Below are positions 33,984-41,663 of a DNA stretch of 64,000 nt, one piece after another (position 1 is the stretch's first letter; each line of letters opens with the position of its first letter). The stretch comes from JANQHS01 sp965227315. Lineage in GTDB: Bacteria; Bacteroidota; Bacteroidia; Cytophagales; CCMP332. The position numbers and the translations under genes were made by a program. Under the pieces are notes generated by a model, which made no database searches, was not told the origin of the DNA, and saw only the letters and a program-made list of their open reading frames with translations. The stretch spans positions 1,674,001 to 1,738,000 of the forward strand of contig OZ245737.1 in assembly GCA_965227315.1 (NCBI GenBank), written 5' to 3'.

Positions 33984-36107
33984 TTAGAAAAAATTGATCA
34001 TAACACCGAAAAACAGGATCCTCAGACCAAATACTTCTTCCTCCCGTTTCCCATAGTCAAAATCATAGCTATAGCTCCGTACATTTCTTGAATTGAGCAC
34101 ATTGCTCATACTGGCGAATCCAATGATGGTCAAGGACTCATTGACCGGAAATAATTTGGAAATACTCAGGTCGATGATCTTATAGTCCGGTAGGCGCACA
34201 CTGCTCTCCCAGCTTTCCAATATGGGTTCATATGCACCGAGCTGGGAATCAAACTCTACGGAAGCGAGTCTGCGGAAAAAGATCCCTTGACGCCAGATAA
34301 GCCTGGCATTGAGTATCCAATTTGCACCGGGCTCGTACTTAATGCCGGCCCGAACAAAATAATTCATGTCAAAGCCGGAGGGAACTCCGTTGCTTGCCTG
34401 TGCATCGATGAGGGCATAAGAAAGATCAAGGTTCAGTTTGGAACGGAATTTCCAATTCGCCTGGGTCTCAAGACCCATAGTTCTGGTTCCGATGGGCCCG
34501 CTCCTTGAAAGCTTGTAATAGGCGGACATTGTGAATTTCAAATTTTCGCCAACAAATAGATAGTCAAGATTGAGCTGATCGGTTTGGATATTGACAGGGC
34601 TGGTCTCACCCAGGGGAAGACGAGCAGCATTGAACCTTCCCCCGCCAAGTTTCAGGGTGTGCAGCTCTTTGATCTCATAGTTGATATTCCCCTGAGCGGA
34701 CACAAAATCATTGACCATATCGACCGGAATGTTCTTTCTGATCCCGAATCCCAACGTAAGCCTTTCATTCCAATAGTACTTGAGGTATGCGAATCCTTCT
34801 GGAAGACTTACACGGGAGCTAGCTTCGACTTCCAGGGTTGGATGCTCCTCCGCGATCGCATAGCTGAACTCAGCCAGGGTTCCTTCAAGATGAAGTTGGC
34901 GCTGATCATAGGATATTCCTGTTTTCATGCCCCACTTGCTCCTCTCCAGACTATAGTTTCCGGAAAAGTAGAGATCCGTTACGGAGGTTTGGATGTCCGT
35001 GGAACTGAAGACGAAGGATTGCCTGGAAAAAGAGGCCCCCTGGTTGATCGATATGGTTCCGGACTTTAATCGATGCCTGAAATTGGCAATGGTAAAGTTC
35101 TTTCTTCTGTTCTGGGATAATATTCCATTGAAAGTCGGATGCCGGTAAACGAAATCATAACCTTCGATCAGGGAATAGTTGAATACCTTGAATAGGGTCT
35201 TGTCCGAAAAAAGATGAACAGCCTGAATTCCCAGGTCCAGGGTTTGGAAAAAGGGAATATCGGCGAGCGCATCCCCGTTGATCCCGCTGATCAACAGAGA
35301 GGGTTGGTAGTTCGCATAGGCCGTAATAGCCGTTTTCTTACGGATAGGCTGCCGAATGCTCAATCCCAGGGACGCGACGGTTGCCGAAATAGACTTTGAA
35401 GACCTTTGCGGAACGCTTTCATCCGTCTGCAAGGCGATCAAGCCCGAAGTTGTATTGCCGAATTCCAACGGAGGATTGCCCGGAAAAACCAATACGTTTT
35501 CCAATAGTTGGGTGTTGAATATGCTGAATGTCCCGATCCCGTTCAGTTGACTGAAGCGGACGGGATCATAGATCGGAACATTGTTGAAAAAAATGCCGGT
35601 CTCGGTCGCCGGACTGCCCCGGAAACTCACATTGGCAGATTCATCCGTGGTGGTTGAGGAGGGAAGTGCATTGACAGCCAGTAAGGGGTCCGCTTTTGCG
35701 CTCGGATTGCTGTAGATCTCCATTCGCTCGATCTCCTGAATGCGAAACTCCTCTGCGATCAGTCTTTCGGCCGAAATGGTGACGGCTTCCATTTCACGCA
35801 CCATGGGTTTGAGTTCAATAACAGCCTGGGCATCCAATTCCCTGAGGGGTATTAACCTTTCCTCGTATCCCAAGGCGGAAACGATCAGGCTGCCATCGCC
35901 TGAAGACCCCTGCAGACCAAGCATAAATGCTCCATTGATGTCCGTGGCGGTTCCCTTCCTCCAATCGGACAACAGGAAAACATGGGCCCCAATGATCACT
36001 TCATGAGTTGATCGATCGATCACCTTGCCGGATATGCTCATATCCTGCGCTTGTATGCTAAAGGATACAAGGATGAGGAACAGGCATTTGGCAATCGACA
36101 AGCTCAT
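33984..36107 (-). CDS. TonB-dependent-receptor-like outer membrane protein
   Basis: A 707-residue outer-membrane protein: signal peptide (about 1-22, SIQAQ), carboxypeptidase-like domain (about 26-105, SGKVIDRSTHEVIIGAHVFL), plug domain (about 120-230, ANVSFRGSPATETGIFFNNV) and a barrel ending in FFGVMINFF with a terminal Phe. No clear TonB box. ATG 36107 is used because it precedes a signal peptide. Transcribed together with the upstream TPR gene (8 bases apart), a pairing like receptor plus scaffold. Ligand unknown. Confidence 0.88.
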   Translation of the reverse strand: MSLSIAKCLFLILVSFSIQAQDMSISGKVIDRSTHEVIIGAHVFLLSDWRKGTATDINGAFMLGLQGSSGDGSLIVSALGYEERLIPLRELDAQAVIELKPMVREMEAVTISAERLIAEEFRIQEIERMEIYSNPSAKADPLLAVNALPSSTTTDESANVSFRGSPATETGIFFNNVPIYDPVRFSQLNGIGTFSIFNTQLLENVLVFPGNPPLEFGNTTSGLIALQTDESVPQRSSKSISATVASLGLSIRQPIRKKTAITAYANYQPSLLISGINGDALADIPFFQTLDLGIQAVHLFSDKTLFKVFNYSLIEGYDFVYRHPTFNGILSQNRRKNFTIANFRHRLKSGTISINQGASFSRQSFVFSSTDIQTSVTDLYFSGNYSLERSKWGMKTGISYDQRQLHLEGTLAEFSYAIAEEHPTLEVEASSRVSLPEGFAYLKYYWNERLTLGFGIRKNIPVDMVNDFVSAQGNINYEIKELHTLKLGGGRFNAARLPLGETSPVNIQTDQLNLDYLFVGENLKFTMSAYYKLSRSGPIGTRTMGLETQANWKFRSKLNLDLSYALIDAQASNGVPSGFDMNYFVRAGIKYEPGANWILNARLIWRQGIFFRRLASVEFDSQLGAYEPILESWESSVRLPDYKIIDLSISKLFPVNESLTIIGFASMSNVLNSRNVRSYSYDFDYGKREEEVFGLRILFFGVMINFF

Positions 36108-36115
36108 GATGGTGC

Positions 36116-36865
36116 CTATTTGTTCCTGGCTTTGGGTAGCAAACTGCTCTTGACCCAATTGAAGTCCGGTTCCAGTTCCAGGGCCTTTTCATAGCAGCTA
36201 ATGGCTTTTTCGACATCACCTTTTTTCTCATAGGCCAGGCCGAGCCAGGCATAGGTATCCAGATAGAACCAATTATCCTCTATCAGGCTCTGCGTTTCCC
36301 AAAGCTCAATCGCCTTTTCATAGGATTTGATGGCTGCCTCATTATCGCCGCCAAATGACTTGGGGGTAAATTGTTTTGAACGCCCATGCAGTTTCCATAC
36401 GATGGCCGAATTCTCATCGGCCTTCGTTGCCTCCTCGATCAGGCGGGCGCTTCTCGGCCCCAGGAACATTCCCTTCCAGGAACTATAGCTGATCTTTAAA
36501 CCATAAATGGAGGAAAGAAGGGCCCTGGCATCCGCCGCGCGATGATCATTTTCAACCAGATATTCCAGATGCTCCACGGTCTCATCCACATACTTATCGA
36601 AAAGATCTTCATCCTTGTTCTTCAGGGTGTAGCTGAGCAGCCCGAATTGGGCATAGGCCAGGTCAAACCGGTTTTGATCGCTGGGGTTTGAATCAAACCT
36701 GCGTTGTTCCTGGACCACCCCCTTTTCCCAAAGGCGTTGAAGACTCGAGAGGTAGGCATCATACAATGCCTTTCGGGTTTCAATGGAACCCGTTGCAAAA
36801 ACCTTCCCAGGAATTGATCCCTGAAAAAGAACCAGTGCAATGATTGTGATTAAATATGTTTTCAT
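36116..36865 (-). CDS. Periplasmic TPR protein
   Basis: A 249-residue exported protein with signal peptide (1-25) and about three tetratricopeptide motifs in the C-terminal half (AAIKSYEKAIELWETQSLIE, YLDTYAWLGLAYEKKGDVEK, AISCYEKALELEPDFNWVKS). TPR units mediate protein-protein contacts, here perhaps with the receptor encoded downstream. An operator-like inverted repeat (36878-36892) lies 13 bases upstream. Confidence 0.8.
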   Translation of the reverse strand: MKTYLITIIALVLFQGSIPGKVFATGSIETRKALYDAYLSSLQRLWEKGVVQEQRRFDSNPSDQNRFDLAYAQFGLLSYTLKNKDEDLFDKYVDETVEHLEYLVENDHRAADARALLSSIYGLKISYSSWKGMFLGPRSARLIEEATKADENSAIVWKLHGRSKQFTPKSFGGDNEAAIKSYEKAIELWETQSLIEDNWFYLDTYAWLGLAYEKKGDVEKAISCYEKALELEPDFNWVKSSLLPKARNK

Positions 36866-36877
36866 GATTATAAACCA

Positions 36878-36892
36878 GTTTATTTTATAAAC
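36878..36892. promoter_or_regulatory. Perfect inverted repeat GTTTAT-N3-ATAAAC (copy 1)
   Basis: GTTTATTTTATAAAC is symmetric about a 3-base centre and, with one more base on each side, 17 bases long (36877-36893). It lies between the winged-helix gene and the TPR gene. A second copy at 37795-37809 precedes the operon that encodes the regulator. Likely operator. Confidence 0.65.
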
Positions 36893-36908
36893 TATATGGG
36901 TAAAAAAA

Positions 36909-37199
36909 TTATTCCTTGATGTATCCGTTCAAGGCCTTGACATAGCTTTCGAAGGCCATGACACCTTGCCTGGTGATCTTGCAGCTCGTCAGCGGCTTCT
37001 TTCCCTTAAAGCTCTTGCTCACCTCTATATAATTCGCCTTGGACAGCTTATCAAGCTGTACGCTCAGATTTCCAGCCGTAGATCCGGTTTTCTCCTTGAT
37101 AAAGACAAACTCGGCGGATTCCACGCTGATCAACAGGGACATGACCGCCAACCTCAGTTGTGAATGGAGCAATGGATCCAAGGGCTCGAAATCAGCCAT
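36909..37199 (-). CDS. Winged-helix transcriptional regulator
   Basis: A 96-residue DNA-binding protein of the HTH_27/ArsR-like kind: LDPLLHSQLRLAVMSLLISV, then EFVFIKEKTGSTAGNLSVQL with recognition-helix residues, DKLSKANYIEVSKSFKG and a C-terminal dimerisation helix. Its start overlaps the upstream membrane-protein gene by 8 bases. With the two GTTTAT-N3-ATAAAC sites nearby it is probably an autoregulator also controlling the TPR/receptor genes. Confidence 0.85.
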   Translation of the reverse strand: MADFEPLDPLLHSQLRLAVMSLLISVESAEFVFIKEKTGSTAGNLSVQLDKLSKANYIEVSKSFKGKKPLTSCKITRQGVMAFESYVKALNGYIKE

Positions 37200-37764
37200 T
37201 CTCTTCTCTTTTCTTGAGCATATATCCCGGGATCAAATAACCGAGTATGGTCACCAGACCTCCGATCAGGAATTGGAACTCATTGTTGAAGATCAATGCC
37301 GCGATCGCTCCCAGCCAAATCACAAAAGCCCCATAGGTGGCCGGTTCAAATCGTAGCAATCTACTCGTGATGAACAAACCTGTGCCCACCATCAGCAGAA
37401 TAAGTCCGGTGATGTTTTGATAACCAAATTGCCCGCCAAAATAGATCAATGCCACAAAAGGGATCGCAAGCCCCAGCCAAATACTTCCGTAGATCTGATC
37501 GGTGTAGGTCCTGACTTTCGCGGTACTTCGCATTCTGGCACCGCGTATCGCACTGACGATCGCTGCCGGGATAGTGATCAGCCAGATCATTTGCGGAGCC
37601 TCGTACTCCATCATGAACAGGGTATAATGTCCGCTATAGCCGATCAAAGCAACCCAGCCCCAGAGCAAGAAGAAAAAGCTGCTTCCGGCGACATTGCTCT
37701 TGGCCTGTTTGATCATACCCGAGATGATCGCCAGGCTCTCTTCTTTTGTCAATTCATTTTCCAT
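37192..37764 (-). CDS. Four-TM membrane protein paired with the winged-helix regulator
   Basis: A 190-residue protein: N-terminal soluble helix with ELTKEESLAIISGMIKQAKS, then about five membrane segments (SSFFFLLWGWVALIGYSGHY, APQMIWLITIPAAIVSAI, GSIWLGLAIPFVALIYFG, NITGLILLMVGTGLFI, GLVTILGYLIPG). Pairing with a small winged-helix regulator is recurrent in Bacteroidota. Could sense membrane state for the regulator (inference). ATG 37764 is chosen. Confidence 0.7.
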   Translation of the reverse strand: MENELTKEESLAIISGMIKQAKSNVAGSSFFFLLWGWVALIGYSGHYTLFMMEYEAPQMIWLITIPAAIVSAIRGARMRSTAKVRTYTDQIYGSIWLGLAIPFVALIYFGGQFGYQNITGLILLMVGTGLFITSRLLRFEPATYGAFVIWLGAIAALIFNNEFQFLIGGLVTILGYLIPGYMLKKREENG

Positions 37765-37794
37765 AGGATTGAAATTTGCTTCAATTATAAAGTA

Positions 37795-37809
37795 GTTTAT
37801 AACATAAAC
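37795..37809. promoter_or_regulatory. Perfect inverted repeat GTTTAT-N3-ATAAAC (copy 2)
   Basis: GTTTATAACATAAAC lies 30 bases upstream of the ATG at 37764. Identical arms to copy 1 at 36878-36892. Confidence 0.65.
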
Positions 37810-37829
37810 CAAATATCCTAATGAATTTA

Positions 37830-38528
37830 TCAATCAGCAGCGCTACCAAATCTTGGATTCCATAGAACCGCCAATTGAAGTCGATGGAAATGGGCTGGCT
37901 CAAAGCTGTTGAGCAGGTATCCGGCCTGAAGGTTCAATTCCGGTGAAAACTGATAGCCAAGCGCGGCATAGAGCCGGTTTTGGTCGAAGGTCCGGGGTTC
38001 GTCGATGTTCAGGAAGATCTCATCGTAGAAGGCCAGGAACCAGGTTTGGTCTTCCATTTTCTTATGATTCAGGGGAACCGCCCAAAAGAGTCTGTACCGG
38101 ACCCTGTTGGTGTATTTTGTATTTCCCTGGGCATGGATCCAGCGCTGTTCCAGCCTGAAACGATGTTCCTGGGCACCCCTGATCCAATTGGTGCGGTGGA
38201 TGTACTGCTCCCAGATCCTGTCCTCGGTGGTGAAAATATCCGGAAAATTATAGGTCCATGATTTGATAAAGGCATAACCCGCCGTGATCATGGAATGGGG
38301 CTTATGATAATAATTCACCCCTGCCCTCAACAGGAGCTGCTGACGATTTTCGGTCAGTTCATAGAGCCTGTACTGTGCCTCGGTATGCAGGCCCCATTTT
38401 TTCGAAATGGCATTGTTCCCGAAATACATATACCAGGCCCCCAGCTTTTCCGAAGCATCTTCCTGGGCCTTGGAGATCATCGGGATCAGGAGGATCGCAA
38501 CGAGCAGAGCAGTATAGATTTTCGTCAT
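37830..38528 (-). CDS. DUF2490 outer-membrane-type protein
   Basis: A 232-residue protein with signal peptide (about 1-21, ISKAQ) and the DUF2490 beta-barrel pattern: LGAWYMYFGNNAISKKWGLH, YHKPHSMITAGYAFIKSW, HRFRLEQRWIHAQGNTKYT and WNPRF near the end. Predicted outer-membrane porin-like barrel of about 10 strands. The GTG codon two codons upstream is possible; ATG 38528 is preferred. Directly after the DinB-like gene (2 bases), so co-transcribed. Confidence 0.85.
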   Translation of the reverse strand: MTKIYTALLVAILLIPMISKAQEDASEKLGAWYMYFGNNAISKKWGLHTEAQYRLYELTENRQQLLLRAGVNYYHKPHSMITAGYAFIKSWTYNFPDIFTTEDRIWEQYIHRTNWIRGAQEHRFRLEQRWIHAQGNTKYTNRVRYRLFWAVPLNHKKMEDQTWFLAFYDEIFLNIDEPRTFDQNRLYAALGYQFSPELNLQAGYLLNSFEPAHFHRLQLAVLWNPRFGSAAD

Positions 38529-38530
38529 CC

Positions 38531-39079
38531 TCACTTGTCCGTAAAATGCTTTTTCTCCTTGGATCTGGAAAAATGACCCTTGTTAAACTCCTCCGACTTT
38601 CCCTTGGGTATGGACAGGGAGTTCCATTGATCCCCGAGGATTACTTTGCCCAGATAGACCATTTGCCCGACATGGTAGGGAAGATGGGCCAATTGTCTTT
38701 GAATGGCCTCCAGCACCGTATGGACCTGGTTGCGGATATATACGGTCTTGCCCAGGTCATCTTCTGCTAAGGGTTCCAGTGCTTGCTCCAGGCATTCCCA
38801 GCCTTCCTTCCAATAGGCCATCAGTTCGGGAGCAGAGTTGAATTCAGGTTCAAATTCCCTATCCCGCTTTCTCCAGGGCTTCTCCCCGTCTGAGGTCAGG
38901 AAGTCCGTCCATCGGGATCGCATATTGCCGGCCATATGCTGGATCAGCAGGGCCAGGCTGTTCGAATCCTCATTGGGACTCCAAAACCACATGTCCTCCG
39001 GTACCTGCTCCAGGGTCTTTTCACCCAGTTCCCGGTAATAGCCGAATATCTTTTTTGAGCTTTCCAGAAAGTCCTTCAT
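38531..39079 (-). CDS. DUF1572 / DinB-superfamily protein
   Basis: A 182-residue protein of the DUF1572 branch of DinB-like four-helix proteins: YYRELGEKTLEQVPEDMWFW, SLALLIQHMAGNMRSRWTDF (with the conserved His), RNQVHTVLEAIQRQLAHLPY HVGQ with two further His that complete the metal site. Homologues include bacillithiol/mycothiol-dependent transferases and metal-binding stress proteins; the reaction here is unknown. An upstream frame extension is rejected. Co-transcribed with the DUF2490 gene. Confidence 0.88.
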   Translation of the reverse strand: MKDFLESSKKIFGYYRELGEKTLEQVPEDMWFWSPNEDSNSLALLIQHMAGNMRSRWTDFLTSDGEKPWRKRDREFEPEFNSAPELMAYWKEGWECLEQALEPLAEDDLGKTVYIRNQVHTVLEAIQRQLAHLPYHVGQMVYLGKVILGDQWNSLSIPKGKSEEFNKGHFSRSKEKKHFTDK

Positions 39080-39509
39080 TCGCCAGATCCCATTGCGCCC
39101 GAAATTTATCAATAAACCCGGATCAGGATGACTTCTCTTTGACCTTTGATCAAGCTTCTACAGCATTAGCAATTCGAGATTCACAAAAGCCGCTCCCCGC
39201 TCTCTGTTCTTCGCTCTGTCTACTGCATAGCAGCCGTAGTTTCCTCGAAGGCCAACGCACCGCGCTCTCCACTCCTTAGTAGCCGAAGCTTTAGCGAAGG
39301 CCACCGCTCTGACTCTTCCACCCGGCGTAGTCAGTTCGCTCTCCGCTCCATACACTGGCGTAGCCTACCGCTCTACACTCTCGAGTCTCCGCTCTTTCCT
39401 ATGCACTTATTCAAGATTTTTTTGGTTAATTTTATAGTTACTGAGTTAGCTATAGTGTTGTTTATTGCGTTTAGCTATATGCTTTGTGAGGCAAAAAAAC
39501 CAAACTAAT
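39080..39509. repeat. REP-like repeat cluster, left boundary of the accessory region
   Basis: About 430 bases without a supportable gene. The stretch 39180-39400 is rich in CTC/GCTCT and contains REP-type units with CGAAGCTTTAGCGAAGG. One unit (39275-39309) recurs in inverted orientation at 46281-46315. The right half (39400-39509) turns AT-rich and leads into the first gene of the island; it likely holds its promoter. I see nothing else coding here. Confidence 0.7.
39275..39309 (+). repeat. 35-bp REP-like unit, left copy
   Basis: Begins CTTAGTAGCCGAAGC and ends ACCGCTC. Its reverse complement at 46281-46315 matches 34 of 35 positions, with a 27-base exact core. Confidence 0.75.
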
Positions 39510-40079
39510 ATGGAAGCAAAAGTAAAAATCAACCTCAAAGAAGGATTAATTGAATTGGAAGGTTCAGAAACTTTCGTTTCAAAATATCTTGAAATCTTTA
39601 GGAAGGAAATTGCGGATAACAAATTTGGCAATCAACATGAAGGTTCCGTTCCCCCGCAACAAGATGCAAAACCACCTGGACAACAGGAGACTATAAACAA
39701 AAAGACACCTGCTAAAAAAGGTAAGCCAGCCAAAACAAAAAATATTTCACCTGAAAAGTTTGACGTACATAAAGACGGCGAGTCTCCTCCATTGAAAGAA
39801 TTTTATGACCAAAAAGCTCCTGGCTCTGCCACTGGCGATCGAATTGCTGTTATTGGATATTACATTCAGCACATAAAAAAGCAAAATCACTTCACAGAAG
39901 GGAATGTTGATTATGCATACCGAATGTTAAAGCTTACTGGTCGCCCTAAACACTTGCACCAGATAATGATAAACAATAAAAATCAAAGGGACTTATTTGA
40001 ACAGCTCGAAGGCGATGGTCAATGGAGAATGACACGCACGGGTGAAATATTTGTAGAAGAGGAACTGCCTGAAAAGTAA
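39510..40079 (+). CDS. Unknown protein, first gene of accessory pair A
   Basis: A 189-residue protein without a recognisable family. Three parts: an N-terminal beta-hairpin plus helix (about 1-35, VKINLKEGLIELEGSETFVS), a Lys/Pro/Gln-rich flexible linker (about 40-75, DAKPPGQQETINKKTPAKKG) and a C-terminal helical domain (about 85-180, DRIAVIGYYIQHIKKQNHFT, YRMLKLTGRPKHLHQIMINN, GQWRMTRTGEIFVE) that reads like a winged helix-turn-helix. The start at ATG 39510 is preferred. The partner gene begins 7 bases downstream. The AT-rich composition differs from the surrounding genes. Confidence 0.65.
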   Translation: MEAKVKINLKEGLIELEGSETFVSKYLEIFRKEIADNKFGNQHEGSVPPQQDAKPPGQQETINKKTPAKKGKPAKTKNISPEKFDVHKDGESPPLKEFYDQKAPGSATGDRIAVIGYYIQHIKKQNHFTEGNVDYAYRMLKLTGRPKHLHQIMINNKNQRDLFEQLEGDGQWRMTRTGEIFVEEELPEK

Positions 40080-40086
40080 TGTCTAA

Positions 40087-40818
40087 ATGAAATTAGAATC
40101 CTTTTTTGAGCGCTGTAATTTTTCCGAGCTCACCGAACTTGAAAAGGTAAAACACCTAATGTTTTATTTTCGGAAATTGGAAGGTAACGAAGATTTTGAA
40201 GTTTCACATTTAGCTAACCGAATAAACCTTGCTGGTTTTGCCAAACCAAACGTTTCAAGGCTTTCAAAAAAATTGAATCAATCAAAAGACTTTGTTAAGG
40301 GTAAGGAAAAGGGCACATTCAAGTTAAGCTATAAGCAGTCAAAGAATTTAGAAACGGTTTTTCCAGAATTAAACGAAGAGTCAGAAGAAATATCATCTTT
40401 AAGCACCGTTCTACCACATTCACTTTTTAATGGCACAAGAGGGTATATTGAAAAACTTTCATTGCAAATCAACGCTTCCTATGAAAATAACATTACAGAT
40501 GGCTGTGCTGTTTTAATGAGAAGGCTAATTGAAATATTGTTGATACTTGCTTACGATCACGTTTCAAAGAAAAATGAAATTCAAGACTGTGATGGAGAGT
40601 TGAAAAGTTTAAACTACATCATTAACTATACAGTGAGCAACCAGGCACTAGGACTATCTAAAGGAACAAAGGACTGTCTTGACATTTTTAGAAAGTTGGG
40701 AAATTTTGCAGCACACAGAATCGAGTATAATTGTAGAAAGCAGGAATTAAAGAATGTAATAATGGAGTATAGAGTTGCTATTGAAGAATTGCTCTATAAA
40801 GCTGGAATAAAAAAATAA
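40087..40818 (+). CDS. DUF4145/HEPN-like protein, second gene of accessory pair A
   Basis: A 243-residue protein. N-terminal half (about 1-95) is helical and could be a winged helix (NRINLAGFAKPNVSRLSKKL). The C-terminal half (about 115-240) fits a DUF4145/HEPN-type helical bundle: NNITDGCAVLMRRLIEILLI, LSKGTKDCLDIFRKLGNFAA and HR at 210-211, the place where such domains carry their conserved Arg and His. HEPN-type domains are often RNases in toxin-antitoxin and phage-defence systems; activity here is inferred only from the pattern. Ends in the R-like AATAAC of an attC-like element. Confidence 0.6.
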   Translation: MKLESFFERCNFSELTELEKVKHLMFYFRKLEGNEDFEVSHLANRINLAGFAKPNVSRLSKKLNQSKDFVKGKEKGTFKLSYKQSKNLETVFPELNEESEEISSLSTVLPHSLFNGTRGYIEKLSLQINASYENNITDGCAVLMRRLIEILLILAYDHVSKKNEIQDCDGELKSLNYIINYTVSNQALGLSKGTKDCLDIFRKLGNFAAHRIEYNCRKQELKNVIMEYRVAIEELLYKAGIKK

Positions 40819-40951
40819 CCTACCATAATAATGGAAAGAAAAAGCGATGTAAATAGCAGATATTGATTTTTTTTGCGCGTGCAAATCTGATTCTTCGTAC
40901 AAGTGAACTGCTCGCTTCCCTACTTTTCTTTGCATAAATAGACGTTATTGG
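40812..40951 (+). other. attC-like structured element between accessory pairs A and B
   Basis: Begins AATAAC (40813-40818) and ends GTTATT (40945-40950), which are complementary, with a second inner complementary pair ATGGAAAGAAAA near 40831 and TTTTCTTTGCAT near 40924. About 140 bases, imperfectly palindromic, starting at the stop of one gene and ending 14 bases before the next start. The geometry is that of an integron attC site, though the R boxes are not perfect. Confidence 0.4.
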
Positions 40952-40964
40952 CAATAAAAAAACG

Positions 40965-41657
40965 ATGAAGTCACTTACAAAAGATAAAGTACTTTCAATC
41001 ATTGAGTTTATTAAGAGAAAGATCCACAACTTCACATATAATGATGGTTCTCCTTATTTTGAAGGATGCAAGCCTGAAGAGCCTGAAGTGGTTAACAGTA
41101 TCAGAACAGAAGAAATCTACAATCTCACACATTCTTTGCTGATAAAAGTTTATGGGACCGATAGCCAAGTCTATTATGGTTTCGAAACTCAAATGTCAAA
41201 CTACATTGACCCGAATATATCTCATAACACCCATGACACTCTTGAAATTATTCTAGGGAAACTGGAGTACTTAAAGACTGAAATAGAACTTGATTTATTG
41301 AACTCCTTGGAACAAGAAATATCTGGGGAGATTTATGGAGACTTACTCCTAATGGCTCGAAGTGCAATTGATAATGACGCTAAAGATACTGCAGCAGTTC
41401 TCTGTAGTGCCGCTCTTGAAGAAGCCTCCAAAAAATTGGCGTTTCTTAATGACATCAATATCGAGAACAAAAGTCTGACCCAGGTGACGAATGCCCTCAA
41501 AACAAAAGGCCTTATAAAAGGCCTCCAATCCAAATTATTCTCAACATATATCAGCATTAGAAACAAGGCAGCTCATGCAGAATGGAATAAAATTGAGCAG
41601 CCTGATGTAAAGAGTATGATAGTCTTTACTGAAGAATTCATTGCAAAGCATTTTTAG
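40965..41657 (+). CDS. HEPN-like protein with R-x4-H motif, accessory pair B
   Basis: A 230-residue protein. The N-terminal 110 residues are helical with unclear function. The C-terminal bundle (about 120-230) holds ARSAIDNDAKDTAAVLCSAA, LEEASKKLAFLNDI and ISIRNKAAHAEWNKIEQPDV, giving Arg199 and His204 as an R-x4-H motif, the signature of HEPN RNase toxins. The DUF4145-type ending DVKSMIVFTEEFIAKHF matches the family. Its partner begins 6 bases downstream. Confidence 0.65.
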   Translation: MKSLTKDKVLSIIEFIKRKIHNFTYNDGSPYFEGCKPEEPEVVNSIRTEEIYNLTHSLLIKVYGTDSQVYYGFETQMSNYIDPNISHNTHDTLEIILGKLEYLKTEIELDLLNSLEQEISGEIYGDLLLMARSAIDNDAKDTAAVLCSAALEEASKKLAFLNDINIENKSLTQVTNALKTKGLIKGLQSKLFSTYISIRNKAAHAEWNKIEQPDVKSMIVFTEEFIAKHF

Positions 41658-41663
41658 ATTGTC

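Noticed and set aside
39158..39355. Short open frames in the REP-like clusters (also 46139-46366)
   Set aside because: They come from GC-rich repeats without internal stops and translate to low-complexity peptides that mirror each other.
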